The notes under the pieces were generated by a model. The model was given only the letters and a program-made list of their open reading frames with translations, was not told the origin of the DNA and made no database searches. This document shows positions 11,051 to 26,758 of a stretch of 64,000 bases of DNA, one piece after another. This DNA is from Haplomitrium mnioides (Eukaryota > Marchantiophyta > Haplomitriopsida > Calobryales). Within the stretch, counting starts at the first letter, position 1; each line of letters starts with the position of its first letter. The position numbers and the translations under genes were made by a program. The stretch spans positions 1-64,000 of the forward strand of contig JBNGIS010035790.1 of the NCBI GenBank assembly GCA_049999725.1. The letters run 5' to 3'.

Positions 11051-14000
11051 GAAATACTATTCTTGAGTCAAGACATCATCTTCTTCTCTTCTATCTTGAT
11101 CTATAATTGGAGCACTAGAATGCTTTTCTCTCTTTTCTATTTGTAACATATTGGGATTTTTAGTTTTGAACACCCATTTTAACCATTGATTTTTTGTAGG
11201 TTCATAACTTCAACCTCAAGTTGCTCCTAGTTGTCATGCAAATACACATCACATACATAAGTGCATCGTCCACATACATTCTATGACAGCTACAAACACA
11301 CAATAGAAAATAGTAGACTATCGCCCTCCCTCCCACCTCTAACTGGTGGTCAAGTCCTCTAGCACTAACAAGCTATCTATCTTTTGCTTTTCTTGAATGT
11401 GACTTCAAGAAACTGAATTTTATTGACCTTTCTCATATCTAAACCAACGCACCTTTGCTCACAAAAAATCTATGTTTCTTTAAGAGCTACAATGTCTTAG
11501 CTCTTTTCTAGTTCGCACAACATCCAAAAATAACTTTTTGATGGAAAAACAAGGCCTTACATACTTACACACAAAAAGAAAAAATAGCTAAAGAACTTTT
11601 TTAAAATGAAACGTTGGAATGATATCATATGACTCATTTTGAGAGTATTTAACTTGATTAGTTTATATAGATTGTAGGTAAATCTTGAGGCATTTGGAAT
11701 GCACACTTGGTGTTTTTGATAAAGTCATCATGTAAATCATGATGTAAAAGGTAGTCATATAGGAGTGTTTGAATACATTTTGACAAGCTTTATATGTATT
11801 TATAGTAGCGCTTAATGCTTTACCTAGCTTTTGGAATATTTCTATGATTGTTTTGGTGATCAAGTGAGAGATACTTGAATGAAAAAATCTTCAATATTGC
11901 TTCTAAGTATCTTCATTGTGTGATAGGCTGAAAGTAGATGTGATTGTTGCATCTCAAGAGCACTAAGTCATATTGAGATCTCCTTCTCTAAATGGTATGC
12001 TAGCATGCCCATGAACTATTTTTGATTCTTATATATATACATAGATAAATGCTCCAAATGGATTATCTATATATATATTGCTTTAAATCAAATAAACACC
12101 TTTATTTGTGTCCTTCATCAAGTTTATAAAATGTCTATAAAATGGTTTTGGAGATCTTGCTTGCACCAAGACTTGAGTTGGTTGTCATTGATTAGGTTAT
12201 TCTTATCTAGTTTTGGTCTACAAATGGCCAAATCTTGAATAGTTGAGATCTATAAAGGTAAAGTATGACTTTTTCACTCTTAGAGTATGTTGATCTATAT
12301 GATTTTTCATCAAGATAGACTTGACTATTAAGAGTTGAGAGTTGCTATGCATCTTATATTGTCGAGACTATGCGAGTTCACTTGAGAGACTAGTCACTGT
12401 GTCTTGAGATTGAGAATACTGAGAACCACTAATGTATCTTAATGCAAAATTGTTATCATATATGTTTCTCATACTTGACTTTTAACTCCCATGTGTCTTG
12501 ACATATCACATATAATCTTTTATATAATTCATCTTTGAATCTTGATGCATGAGTGGCTAGTCTCACAAGCCATTTTGTTACACTAGTCACCATATTTGAA
12601 TGAATAGTCTTAATGACAACACAATATAATATAGTGTAGCATCATGCATGTTAGATTTCTCAACGATTTCAACACCAAAACTTAATATAATCATGTCAAG
12701 ATCACCATATCTCTTGATTTTTCCATGCCTATTATAATCTAGTCTTATATTAATCAACCAAGTTCACAATGTAACCACATAAATCTTTATTAAGGTGTTT
12801 TTCTCACATACATAATCAAGTAGCAAAATGTATGGCAATAAAGAAAGTAGTCTTTGTGACACATTCACAAAGCCATATTGATATGTGAACTAGTTACAAG
12901 TGGGTATGGATTTGCCCACTCAACCAATAACTTTGAGCTAGAAACCCAAGATCCAAACATCTCATTTCAATAGTGGGCTGGATCATGACAATTTTTCCAT
13001 CATATCACTAGTTTATCATATCACCATTTCTCTACTATAACTAGAATAATTATAGAAAAACTAAATAAAATTGAACTTAATAATGAAAAACTATATCATA
13101 GAATAACTAGCTCCCAATTTAAGCTTGTACTAGTGGACAATTCTTATAAGAAGTTATAAGATAATACAAAGTCTGTTTTTTTGAATTTAATAAAGCAAGT
13201 AAAAAACATAGCTTCCAAATAACTAGTTAAAAAAATTGGATGCATATAAGGTTAAAGTACAGTCATACTTTGGTTATAGTTTTCTCATGAATCATTATAT
13301 AAAGTCATATGCTTTTCAAGACTACTAAAAATTGACCCTCTATTCTCATGCATAAAATGCAACTTTGTATATATGGAAACATTTCTAATTTAATACAACT
13401 GCAAATGCATAAGCACGTAACTGGAACTCTAAGAAAGTCTAAGAAAGTCTCACTAGTTACAAATTAGAGCAAAGGAGCTAGTTAGATAGTTTTTTATGCC
13501 GTCAAATAGTCATATTAGCTATTTGTTAGTCAATAGAAGCCTAAACGTAAGTTAGTAAGAAAACATTTCCACCTACACATAGGCAAAAATTTCTAGTTGC
13601 ATATGCAATGCAATATGGCTATGGAGAACACATAGGGAAAATTCTAGTTGCATTGTCATTTTTCCCATTGTGCAATCAAGTTGTTTGTTTGCCATAAGAC
13701 AAAAATACTATGATTGATATAGCATAAGAAATCATATTTCAAGACATAAAAAATAGAATGAATTTTAAGGTGTGGAGGAGGTTGGAGTTACTAAAGAACA
13801 TGAGAAATGATTCGAGAGGAAACCAAGATAGAGACGATTTACAAACTTGAGTATCTAAAAATACCATCACCTAAGAGGCCCATTTCCTTTGTAACCCAAA
13901 GGTGGTGCAAGCACATTTTTATGCACCAAACACAATGGTGTAGGAAAGTTCTTATGTGCAAGGCAAAAAGAAATTCCAATCAAACTCGACAATAAGAAAA

Positions 14001-17000
14001 AAAAATTGCAAAACCTAACTTCTTATGCAAGTATTGAGTAGACTATTTTCATAAAAAATGATCCTAGCATTATAAGAAACTTCATGATTTGCAAGATTGA
14101 CACATTGGACAAGGATACATGTAGGAATTGTTGCGTGTACATCCACATTCCTTGTTGGTGTTTTTATTGATCTTGATAGACCTAAGAGATTGTTCCACCA
14201 AAGTGAAATACGTTTTCTCAAAATCCTCATTGTTGTAGGCATAAACTAAAATGCCTCTCCAAAAATAAAACTAGCTTTGCAAAGCATACTTGATAAAGGA
14301 AATTCAAAAGCATTGCAAGTATTGAGTACAAGTTAGGCTCATATAGAAAGGAAATCAAGTTCTTCTCTTAGAAACACAACATTGACCAAGAGAACTTTAA
14401 AAATATGACCAATATTGAAAGAGTTTGAGCATACCACATAATTTATGTTGGTAACAAATGTGTTAGAATGGTTGCCTTCAATGATTAAAGTAGGCAAGAA
14501 TGTTTTATTTGAACATTGAATTCTTGAAAACAAGAAAAGTATTCAAAAACATGACCTTATTCTTTTTTGAAGCTGTATAACCAGCCTTTCTCAATGTACA
14601 CTAAGCTAAGCATAAACTCATTGGCAAAAAAACCTGATTTTTTTCCCCTAAAAAAAGGAAAATAGTTACCAAGTTAATCAACCCAAAAGTGAAGTTGGCC
14701 AAGTTGGTAGTATAATAAGAAAATCAACAAGATGAGATATGTACATGGGATCAAAGATATAAGTACTATTATGAGACTACTATAGAGAGTTTCTAATGAG
14801 AAATAAGTTTAATATAATTTTTATGTAAAGTAGAGAAGATGAAAGCCATGATAAAAATTTAGGTATTTCTTTAAGATTTAGTCTTTTGCAAGACTTGAGA
14901 GAACCACCAAAATTTGTAGCAAGAGGAAACCAAATCATTCAAGTTGGAGCCATTCATTCCAATCCTGAAAACCCATATAATGTCTCAAATTTCAATTCTT
15001 TAAGTGCAATCTATTGATAAATTTTCATACAATATAGTGATTACTTGATCAATCTTATGAAAACACAAAAAAATGATATGGTCACTTTTCTAGCTTCAAT
15101 ATAGTGGAAGACAACGTTGTTTCAAACAAAGTAATCAATCAATTATTCTTCTACACAACATAAGTGATTTATTGTTTTCTTTCTTTAGTTTGATATACTA
15201 AAAGGCAATTTCAATACACACAAAGTTGTCATTCATTTTCTTTTTGGCCACTCAATGACAAGTTTAGATATGTTGAAATACTAAATTGTTTCTTTTTTGG
15301 AGTTTGAAAGTAACTTCCAAGTGTATGAGAAAGGAAAGAAAAGACTTGGATGATGAAAATGATGTGGAAAAGCTCATAATTGGATTCCAAAGTCTTTTCT
15401 CAACTATGTTGAGAGTGTTAGTGATGCACTGAAAAAAATAGAATAATAAGAAAAGTTGGCATTAATGGCTATAGACTCTGTTCTAAAAAATTTCACAAAT
15501 TTTGAGAGTAATGTTTTTTAGTACTATTTAATAAAGGGTGATGTTCTTGACTTTCAAATTGCAAAGGGTGAAATTGTTTTTATCTTGGCACTAATAGACA
15601 TCTTGTATAGTGTCCAAATAGAAAGTGTGGAAAGAAAGTAGGTATTTGTAAACATTACTTGACCAATTAATTGATATAACAGAGAATTTTAAAAGGTGTA
15701 TATGGTCTAGCTTTAGGAGATTTGTGACTTTATCACTAGTTCATAGTTGGCAATATGTCTTCAAAGCATAACAAAGTACTTGCAATGCTATAGTAGAAGT
15801 TATTTTGTGGTAAGTTAGCTTTTTTGCAATGAATTTTTTTATATTGATTGCTCATTTATTTCAACTATAATTGATCAACTCGTCAACATTACAAAAAATA
15901 CTATTCAAAAAATAATCGTCCAAATACTCTTTCTTGTAAATAGAGATACAAAGTGTTTGGTATTCCAACAAAAGTAATTGCTTGATCACCTTTAAGAACT
16001 TCTTGACGATAGTGTAATCAGCCAATCTCATTGTTGGGAGAACCATTTTTGCATTAACATCAACACTTTCATAAACACTAAATGTTGTACACTTTAATTT
16101 TTGGAGTTCCTAAAATTTTGACTAGTAGTATCCGTTCATGACATGCGAAAATCAAACATAAAGTTGAATGCTCTTGAGAATCAGTTGGTGGGATGTCTTG
16201 AAATGTGGAGCATTGGGTACAACATAGATTGTTTTACTTCTAAATATGTAAACCTAGATAGTATCATTTTCCACCCATATCACAAGCCACTAAAATTGAA
16301 GAGTTTGTTTGTACATCATTTTTTCTAGCCCAATGATTGATTGTTAGAGTTATATAATAGTTCATGAACTTTTTCTTGTACCTTTTGGTATGCATAGAGA
16401 AATGTAACTCTCATAGAGTTCAATAGAAACAATATGAATTCATTTCATGAAGAAAAATGACAATCCACACATCTACTACCTTCTTGGTCAAAACCAACAC
16501 TACATACATTGGGCCAATCAACCAAGAAGTTAAGTAGAAGTACAAGCACAAAAAGAGTATACTTCAACACAAAGCAAGAAAAAAAATTATTCTAAATAAG
16601 AAAATGTTGAAGAAAAAAAACTATGAACTAGAAAAAATGTGAAGAATAAGAAGAGAAATATGTACAAGAGAAGGAAGCAAACCAAGACTATATTCTTTAG
16701 GAGTAAATGTAGGCTCTATTTGCTGTGAATTGTGAACCATTTGAAAATTTTATACACATCTTGTATATTTGTAACTACAAATTGGAAATATAATTGTAAA
16801 TCACTTGTATATTTCTATAGGCTACTTAATATATTTGGGTATAAACCTTAATGATTGAATCACTTTCTCATTCATTTACACTTGAAAACTCTTATACTTT
16901 TTACTATTTATTTTAAGTATATTTGTAATTAAAAATGATAAATATAATTTGTAGATCACTTGAAAATTTGTAGAGGTACTTCTACTTAATGTGTCCGTGT

Positions 17001-19549
17001 GGAAATTTAAACGATCAAATGTACTTCTCACTCATCTACACTTAAACACTCTTCTACCTCTCCACTCTTCATTTTCTATAAAAGAGTTGTAGTTGATGCT
17101 TTTAGTATGTGCGCTACACTTAACATCCAAAATGATTATATTTACTTGCCTTTTCCTCTTTCTTTTTTCTAGTAGGCAAACCTCATTTGACAATTCACAT
17201 ATTTTTATTATGTATCAAATAATTGCCACCTTGTATGGTATACTGTTCTTTTGTGTCAATATTTTTGTAAAGTTTGCAATCCAAAATAGTTGTTTAAGTC
17301 AATATTAATAAACAACAACACGTAACTTCACACACTTTATAATGCATTCAAAATAACAGTAATCACTGAATGTTGGTTTTTGGTACATCTTGTCTATGTG
17401 TGAAGGTTTTAAGCCTATTTAGTAACTTGTTCTTGTAATTTAGGTTTACATTATGGAACGTATATTGTTTTGAATGGGTGGTATACATGTGCTTACATTT
17501 TTTGACCAATTTAAAGAGTGAGCCAAATTTCTTTTATCAACAAGATTTCTCTCATTTACTTTTTGTTGGTTAGAGAGTTAGCTCTACTATAATATCCCAA
17601 CCTCTAAAAACTCTTGAATTCTCCCTCCAATGATTGTCTACAATGTTCAATTGCCAAATATTCAAGCTTCTATGAATTTTTATTCTTAAACTTTACATTC
17701 TTGGTTTTCAAAATAATTTGTTTTGCTATACACATGTTAGCAATTGGTACGAAACTCAAAAAATCTACTTCTTCTCTCCAATTCTAGTTCGAAACATTCA
17801 AGGTGGCTATTCTTGCTACATATTTTGATTCAATGAGAACTTTGTACTAAGAAACATTTACAAATTTCCTCACATCTACTCTGACACTAATGAACTATAT
17901 TTCTGATATATTGTGTTTAGTGAATAAAAAAAAAAAAAAATCCTTCTGTAACTAAACCTCTTTGAGTATTTGAGAAACCTTTTGTTGATCTAACTATAAG
18001 TGTGCACAACAATGAGGAATCCAACTTTGATTTTGCAAAAAGTCTTCTTTTTAACAACATATTCAAGTAATATAAAAGACACTTATTATTTTTTCCCTTG
18101 TGTGTTTTGGTGTAATTGAGTTCTAGATTCACTCTAGCCAATCATCCATTCTAATCTAATTCTAATATTGTTGAATGAAAAAAAAATATTGTTTAGTTTG
18201 AGTGATCGCACTACTCTTGAGAACAAAAAGCTTCATTTTCCTCCACATTATTAAGTGTTCCAATGTTTTAGTTTTTTACACCACAAAGTAAGTCATTAAT
18301 TTGTAAACCCAAATAATTAACAAAAAAATTTCGTCATATTTTGATTTTTGGTTCACTTAAAAAATTTAGGCAGTTGGGAGTGTGTAGCTGATTTGAACCA
18401 ATTGGATTTTTCACTTGCAACATGAAAAGTGGCTATGGGTATAAGAGAGCATTTTGGAGGCTCACAACTATTTTTTGACTAAGCAAAAGTTGTTTGTTTG
18501 TAGACATTCCAATGTGTTTGAAAAAGATACACTTCAAGTACTACTCTAGTCTATTTGACCTCTTGTTGTTTGAGAAAACTTATATATGAACATAAAAAAA
18601 TGTTTTCATTTTTTTGTTAAAGAGAGAACACCCATTTTGAAATTTCAAGTAGAGTTCTCATCTTTTATTGCTTGAGAAAAGCTTTTATTCTCTAATAGAC
18701 AATTCACTATCAATGAGAGAATTCATCAAAATTGTAAGATTATTGAACAACTCAAGAAAGAGACTTCGTTTTGCTCTCCAATTTGAGTATTCTATTTGAA
18801 TTTGAAAATTTCAGTGAAATCATAATGTTTTTTTGATCAGCCAATACTCTTTTTTTTGGACTCTCTAACCTTGCTCTCAAATCACAAGACAAATTACTTT
18901 TTTGTCTAAATTTTCTTACAACATTGAAACACTTGTAGTGTGATTAATAGATCACTTTTCTCTAGTCCTCTACAAAATAAGTCTTGCATTCTGTTTATAA
19001 TTTGTACACTTTGTTTGGTTAGAGATAAAAACTTTGTTTCTTGTGAGATATTATTTTTGGGATAAAAAGTCGACATATTTGTGTTCTCATTGTCATCATT
19101 TGTGGAACTTCTTATTGGTCTTTGTTTAAATCCATTTGACATGATAGGTTAATCATTTTGTTTTCTGAGCTCTCTAGTCTTGAACACCATGGTCGAACTG
19201 AATTAAAAAACACTTTGGATTTTTTGTTGGCGAAACATATAACTGTAAACTCTTGTGCATAATGTTTTTTGACCACTTAACTTTTGCATATTTCTATAAA
19301 AATTATAATTCTTACTATCGAAAAAAAAAATTATAATTCTTACTATTGAAAAATTATCTTTTTTTAGATGACTTTCAAATTAGTTTTTTTTTTTGTCTTA
19401 GACAATTTTGAGCATTTTCAAAAATATTTGAAGTAATAAGCTAACCACCTCATTAAATAGTGGAACTTTTGCTACATGACAAAATAATGAAATTGTAATT
19501 ACTCAAATGACCTATAACAATTTAATATATAGATCATTTTTTTCTTACA
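11051..19549. other. Long AT-rich stretch without recognisable genes
   Basis: No domain, LTR pair or RNA gene recognised in 8.5 kb. Chance frames are short (61-78 codons) and biased to Ile, Lys, Asn, Ser and Phe. G3 must end somewhere just right of 11050, but its 5' LTR is not visible. A local duplication AAGAAAGTCT x2 occurs near 13433-13450. Confidence 0.5.
19298..19350. repeat. Tandem duplication of about 29 bp
   Basis: The text AATTATAATTCTTACTAT followed by an A-run occurs twice in succession with one C/T difference. Confidence 0.8.
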
Positions 19550-19949
19550 NNNNNNNNNNNNNNNNNNNNNNNNNNNNNNNNNNNNNNNNNNNNNNNNNNN
19601 NNNNNNNNNNNNNNNNNNNNNNNNNNNNNNNNNNNNNNNNNNNNNNNNNNNNNNNNNNNNNNNNNNNNNNNNNNNNNNNNNNNNNNNNNNNNNNNNNNNN
19701 NNNNNNNNNNNNNNNNNNNNNNNNNNNNNNNNNNNNNNNNNNNNNNNNNNNNNNNNNNNNNNNNNNNNNNNNNNNNNNNNNNNNNNNNNNNNNNNNNNNN
19801 NNNNNNNNNNNNNNNNNNNNNNNNNNNNNNNNNNNNNNNNNNNNNNNNNNNNNNNNNNNNNNNNNNNNNNNNNNNNNNNNNNNNNNNNNNNNNNNNNNNN
19901 NNNNNNNNNNNNNNNNNNNNNNNNNNNNNNNNNNNNNNNNNNNNNNNNN
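19550..19949. other. Assembly gap (400 N)
   Basis: Run of 400 N. The apparent 159-160 codon frames spanning it on both strands are artefacts of the gap. Confidence 0.99.
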
Positions 19950-22900
19950 TCTTTACATAGTCTTTTTTTTTTGCTCATTTTTATTTTAGATACTAATTTT
20001 TTTATCGAGACAATTTGTTCTTGAAAATATAAGAATATAAGACAAATTTGTGGTCCTCATATTAAGCAATACATTTTTGTTTTATGTTGAGTTATGCTTC
20101 AAAAATTTACTCTTCAACTCGCTATCTATTTTCAATATACATACATATTACAAATAGAGTTCTCATTTAACGGATACAATTCACTCTCAATTGGATATTG
20201 TCTTGCTTGTGCTTGCAATTTTAGATTGAACAAGTAGATAATATAAGAAAGGCACAAACGATGCAATAGAAATATAAGTAGATTGTTGAATAGAGATGTA
20301 ACCTAAATTCGAGAGTAAGAGATTCAAGCTATAGTATTACAAAAGGTCTCATTGTTTTAAATTTTTGTATATGATAGTTATAGCTTGATTTTTGAGGTTT
20401 ATAATCTATTCATTTAAGGTTTAAAATTTTTTTATGCAGAAAACAATGCTAAATTAACAAAAGTTTCTATATTAGCATTTAGATTTCATTTAACTCTTCA
20501 AGCAAGAGCTCAAGGCTTAGCGCATTGGTGAATTTTCATAAATATTCTCCCACATCATGCATATAAAAGATTCAAGCAAATACGAGAGAAAAATTGCAAT
20601 AAGTAGAAAAAAAACAACTCCTTATTGTACAAAAAAGCAAATACACACAGCTCTAAAAAATAACATAATGGAACTTTGGGGCATTCTTTGAAATGTCAAA
20701 TAGTTAACTTATGTAGTCAACAAGTTGAGATAAACAATTTATTATCATAATATTTTAGTTTGTGAAGAAAAAACTATGAGTCTATTTATATTATTTTGCA
20801 ACTACAAGTTCATTGAGAGTGACTGTCTCAATGGTTAGGCTTCAATTCAAATATTATAATATCTTTCAAATTAGAAAAGAAAAGATGGTGTTATTCTTGT
20901 CTTGAGACATTACACTCATTACTAATTAATAACTAGTATTCAATCAAGGTTTAAGATCACTACCTATTGTAAAACTGTAAATTCATGGTAGTTTATATTG
21001 ATGTTGAACAACTTAGCTTTTTCGAGTCTTGCAATAAATATTACTATGTTACAAAGGGAATTCATGTTGTTTATTGTTTGAAACTTCTTACCTGTAATCA
21101 TAGTATTGTAGCTCCTTCAATATATTCAATGTTTTTTGAACAAAATGTCCATTGAAAATATCAAGTTAGTTGGTTCATCAACTAATCCGCTCTTACTGTC
21201 GTGCATATGATGACCATGAAAAGTTTTAATGCAAAAAATAATATGTAAGTGTATTCATGTGCATATTATAACATCAATTTTGGCATAAGCTTGATTTTTA
21301 AGCTACTTTAAAAAGCAACTCATGTAACCTAACCAAAGGGTTTGCTTTTTCTTTTCTACTTGTTGTGATGAATTCTCTACAACATGGTAACAAGTAACTT
21401 ATCATGCATAATGACTTACTATATGCTCATATATTATACATATATCGCTAATGAAAAGAAAAATCATCCAAAGTAAACTTACCAATGCTCATAGTTAACT
21501 TACGTTGTCAACAAGCTTGAGGTAAAACATCTCTCAATTTCTCTTTCTAGGATGTAAAAACACATAAGAGATTGTGGACTTCAAGTTCTTGGCCTCATAG
21601 TATAGTTCTTATCTAAAAGTTATTGAATTACTACAATAGTTGCATGCTTAAATGTAACTACCTTTAGACATATAATGATATAGTATTTTGACAAGATAAT
21701 CCTAAGTTGAGATAGAACCTCATCTTCATCATTTTTGTAACTACATCTGAACAACTCTTGTTTAATAACTTAAAACCGCGATCGTTCAACTCAATGTTCT
21801 ATTTGCATTAAGGAAAAATAGAGAGTTGAAGCTTATAACTCTTAAATCTATGATAAAAACACTAAATTTTAGAGTCTCTAAGAGGTCTAATGTTGCTTTT
21901 AACCAATAATCTAAGTAATGTTTGCATTTTATCCAACATTAAGAATGTTTTAAGTTTGCATACATTGTTTTTAACTTGGTTCTTTTGGAAATAAGTGAAC
22001 TATACTCAATAACTTGTACAAAACTCACAATCACATTCACATTGTTTTTAACAAGGCGACAATTTAAAGGACTTAAATAAGTACCACTTTGTTTTAAAAA
22101 ATACAAGCCTCCAATATTCCATGCTATTTTCCTATAAAAATGCCTTTTCATTTCCATACTACATATGCTTCACCATATATGACAAACCTCCATGACAATT
22201 AGAGCACATTCACAAATCTATCTATCATCTATACATGCAAAATAATGGAAAAAATCAAACAATAGTATTGAACAAAGTTCAACTCACAAAAAAGTTGGCA
22301 ATAGCAAACCAACAATATTTCTCTAATCAATGACTGTCACTAAACACCTACTATATACCATACTTTTGATACCATGAAAATCTATTCTCGTATTCAAGTT
22401 TGGTCATCTAAACATAGAGTAAACTTGAAAAACATTAGTGTTATACATATGAGCATAATGCTTTATCATTAATTAATCATACACCAAAATCATTTGCAAA
22501 TTCAAAATTTTAAAACTTTATGGTATCTAGTGTTCGAAAAATTGCAGTAGTTACCACCTTGCAAATTGCAATCAATGCTTTCTTAATCTTGGATTGCTCT
22601 AGGCAAAGACTTTTCTTCTTCACCAATCCTATTTATTGGTAAAAACACAATTGAAAATTTCTTCATTAATAGAACAATAGAAAATCTCCACCTCAATTCT
22701 TATCATATAATCTACATTCAAGTGATCCATAGTCCTCTCTCTAATAGCACATTGTAGGACCATATGAGAACCAAAGATAGGTGTGATGTCACTTAACAAG
22801 TCTAAGATGACAACATATCTATATGGGTTATTGCATACATTGATTTACATGAAACACCATATGATCTAATTACCAAAAATATCACTAGTTCTAGCCTCTA

Positions 22901-25567
22901 TCGCAGTGTTGACAAGGTGATGCCCTCTCTACAAATATCACTTTTCCCACTCTCTCTACTCAAAACAACTCAGGCAATATGTTGCAATTTCTTAGCTTAT
23001 GTTGCTATCAACATTATTATATCTCTATTATTAATACTCTCATTGACTCAACTATAAACATAGCAGATAGGATCTAGTAGGTAGTGCTAGAAGTAGCAAC
23101 TACTCACTTCAAGGTGCAACTCATTTGAGAGAGAGCATTCCAAGGTTGAGATCTATTGCTACCTTTCTGATGTAGAGTGGTAGCTCTACCACTTTTCTAA
23201 TCTACAAGTCTTTATGATGTGTTTACATTAGAGATGTTTCACAAAATAACTCTAAAGCTAATTGGATGCCACTTTGTTTGAGGTCATTTCCAAAGCACAA
23301 ACAATAACCAACAACCAATTGAATTGTTAATTTTTTATTTCTAATAGAGTCACATGTGCAAACCTGGATCAATAAAGCCTAAGAGTTCTTTTGAGACCTT
23401 GAAACACATTTTGGTACTTGAAATAACACAAAGAAATTCAATGCCTAAAAACCAATTTTTCACAAGTTCTATTTTGCAAATGTTTGTATGTTGTCTCTCT
23501 AACAACAAAATTTAATGGTTGAAATGTCTATATCATGTTTTGATTTCAAAAAAGTTCGATTGTCAACATAATTGTTTTGTTAGAGATACAAAAGTAAGAA
23601 ACTTACGTACAAACTTCACAAAGAAATTACCAGCTACGGTTAGACATTGTTTTGCAACAAAGCATATACTTAGACTCTTTGAACAAATCAAAGCATTGAG
23701 AGAACAAGATTGCGGCTGTTAACTATGAGTGATATTATTGTTGCAAGTAACTGCAATTTGATGGCTATTATAATTTGTTTCCTATGAGTGATATTATTGT
23801 TGTAGATAATTGCAATTTGGTGGCTATTATAGTTTGTTTACTTATATTAGTATGGTGTATACATACAAAAATAGAAGAGGATTTGTTCATGTGTTCTTTA
23901 TTTCAACCTTTCACTCTAGATCTTCATGGTCATATAGTATCATTGTCAACTTTAGTAGTATGAAGTAAAGATAGATATTTCATTAATGGTGATTCTATAT
24001 AGATCATTTCCAACAAGATATCACGGAGAGAGTGTATTCCTAACAAAAAGTGGATACATGTGTGTAATTTGCATGATATATTCTTACTGGAGGTTGAGTG
24101 CTATATTATGATCATCACATTGTACATAATTAGAGCTAAAAAATGATTCAAGAGCTAGCTACAATTGGAAATTAGTATTTAGATAGTAGTAAATTTCTTT
24201 AAGTTATTATACACACATGTACACACGAGATATGGGTATATTAAGATATATGAGTACAAATTGAGAGCTTGTCTCATACATCATGGATGCTTTCAAGTTC
24301 AAAAACAAAGACACATGAAAATTGCAATATGTGCAATTTGAATGACTACTAGGTTTAGAATTGGTATACAACAAAACAAGTGCCAAATTAACAAGCTTAC
24401 TATTTTACTACAATAAAACATAATGCTTTCAAATACTAATGCTGACTATTAAGTTATTCACATGATTCATTGGAGGGGTATTGATCATATACTCATATGT
24501 GAGGTGAGGATTGTTATTTTTATATTTGATCATATGACGATACTTTTTGACACTTTATGGATATTAGTGTTACAACAACGGTGGTATAGACATCACATTC
24601 AAGTGCTTCAACTGTATGTGTTGTAGTAGAAAAGCTATGATAAGAAATAAATGGTTGCTGAATATGTATATAAATAAGTGTAAGATTTTAGGTTGTTTGA
24701 ATTGTATACTAAAAAAGGTCAACAAAATTGCCATTGTATAAACTATTTAACAATGACTTTTGGCTAAGAATAAAATGCATCTAATTACCTTATTTGAATA
24801 TATATCACCAAAAATACTATAATAGACATTGACTTATAATTTTTGAAAAATATAGAGTCCAACATTCACATCTCTTCAATCCACTTTGATGAACACTATT
24901 GAAGATTATTTTTATATAATATCTACTATAAAAATTTCCTATCAAAGCATCTTTGTGTCCATTTGTATCTTATAAATAATGTCTATAAAATCATCTTGTA
25001 GGTGGTATTAAAACCATTTAGAAACTTAAAAGCCTATTTGTTTAGAGCATCTATGAAATTACCTTGCCATAGATTTTTGTGTTTCTTTGAGATAGTGCTG
25101 AAAAATCTATAAAGAAGATTCTTTTAGTGTTTGCTTGAAAAATATCTACAAAAGTACTTTACAATGTACTTTTCAACCAAATGCTTCACTTTTTGATTTG
25201 TAATGTATTGAGATACATAGACTAGTTTATTTTGTAAGTCAATTTCACTATAATTATGTAGAAAAATATGATGCATGTTTAAATTTATAGCCTTGACTAG
25301 ATTTCTTTAGGTCCAATTGATCAAATAGTTTGGTTCACCAATTTGATTTTTTCTATGAAGTTATCATATAGAAGACTATGTATATGTGTCTCAAGAAAGT
25401 TAAAGAGGCTTAATATTTTCTTACAATATTACTTGACATTCCTACTTTCCATAATTTACTAAGCAATATTAGTACCTTGATCATCAACAAATATATCTCC
25501 AAACTGTTGCTTGAAGATGAGAGAGTTGTCACTTTACAATACCAAACTACAAGTATACATTACTTTG
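19950..25567. other. AT-rich intergenic DNA
   Basis: No gene recognised. Two adjacent near-copies of TATGAGTGATATTATTGTTG at about 23724 and 23783 form a ~60-bp direct duplication with the following text. On the minus strand near 25480 the short text VDDQGTN resembles the second catalytic Asp motif of Gypsy integrases, but nothing around it confirms an integrase. Confidence 0.45.
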
Positions 25568-25615
25568 AAGAGATATACTAATATGCTCAATAAGAGATAT
25601 ACTAATATGCTCAAT
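25568..25615. repeat. Perfect 24-bp tandem duplication
   Basis: The 24-bp unit beginning AAGAGATATACTAATATG occurs twice without a mismatch, a recent slippage or unequal-exchange product. It repeats eight residues (KRYTNMLN) in an otherwise meaningless 111-codon frame (25511-25846). Confidence 0.95.
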
Positions 25616-26694
25616 AAGTATACTAGATTTATATATACAAGCTCTAGTAAAGTTAACAAACACTATCATCAAAGTATTAGTATTCTTGATAATATAAGAA
25701 AGTCTATAAGTGTATTGGATTGGTTCATATATTTGAATATATGCTTTGATGACCTCTATAAGCATCTATTTGAGTTGGTTAATCTTGATAGTAAATATGC
25801 AGTTGATGTGATCCAATTACAAGTTCTTGCATTTTTAAAATATTAGCCATTAATTGGTTGTAAACAAGAAAAGTCATATGTATTAGTGTAAATGTAAAGT
25901 ATTTGTGAATAATTTATCTTAAAAAAAATAACATGAATATGTTCTCAATAGGTTTAAATCACCAACACCATTTGTTTCTATTGGTTGGTGTTGATGAATG
26001 AAACTAAAGTTCTAATTAGTATGTTGTTTAGTATACAAAGGTTAGGTTGTTCTTAATGATTACAATGATTACAAGTCAATATAATTGCATCCTTTGAGTT
26101 TCAGCATGTTGTCTGGTTAAGTATTACTCAAATACTTTAACTTGACTATGTCATATTATTAGTCTATTCACTAAGTGAAAGTATCTCAATTCTTAAATTT
26201 TTATTTAGATCTCATAGAATAGTTGACGTATATATGTCTACTTTTGCAAACATCTAAGGCTTGGATATTTTTTCCAAAAAGCTTGAACTAAACCTTATAA
26301 AGAAGTTTGCATGAGTAGGGTTATACCTTCCAAAAAATTTGTGTTGCGAGGAAAAATTTGTGTTGTTAAGAAATGAGACCTTTTATAAAAGTCTTCTGTT
26401 AAACCATTACATGGTATGCAAGAAAATGATAGACTCATATGCTTCATACCCAACTCTTGACATATTTGCTAGTGAAGATATTAACTCTTGAGCTCTTATA
26501 CCACCAAGTATATTATAATGTTGCTACAACTAACTTTCACTCAAATATTTTATAAAACTAATGGCAAAAATTAGCTTCTATTAGTGAGAAAATGCAAAAG
26601 GTTCGAATAATAACTACATCAAATAAATGAAAAAAAAAATACAAAGAGCGTAAAATAACAGTAAGAAAATGGAGCTATGGTTGCAAAATTTTAG

Positions 26695-26758
<64 letters not shown>

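Noticed and set aside
12890-13030. LTR-promoter-like text (GTGGGCTGGATCATGAC)
   Set aside because: No partner LTR, ends or target duplication found.
19499-19989. ORFs of about 160 codons on both strands
   Set aside because: They consist almost wholly of the 400-N gap.
25511-25846. 111-codon ORF with a repeated KRYTNMLN
   Set aside because: AT-rich chance frame; the repeat is only the 24-bp tandem duplication.
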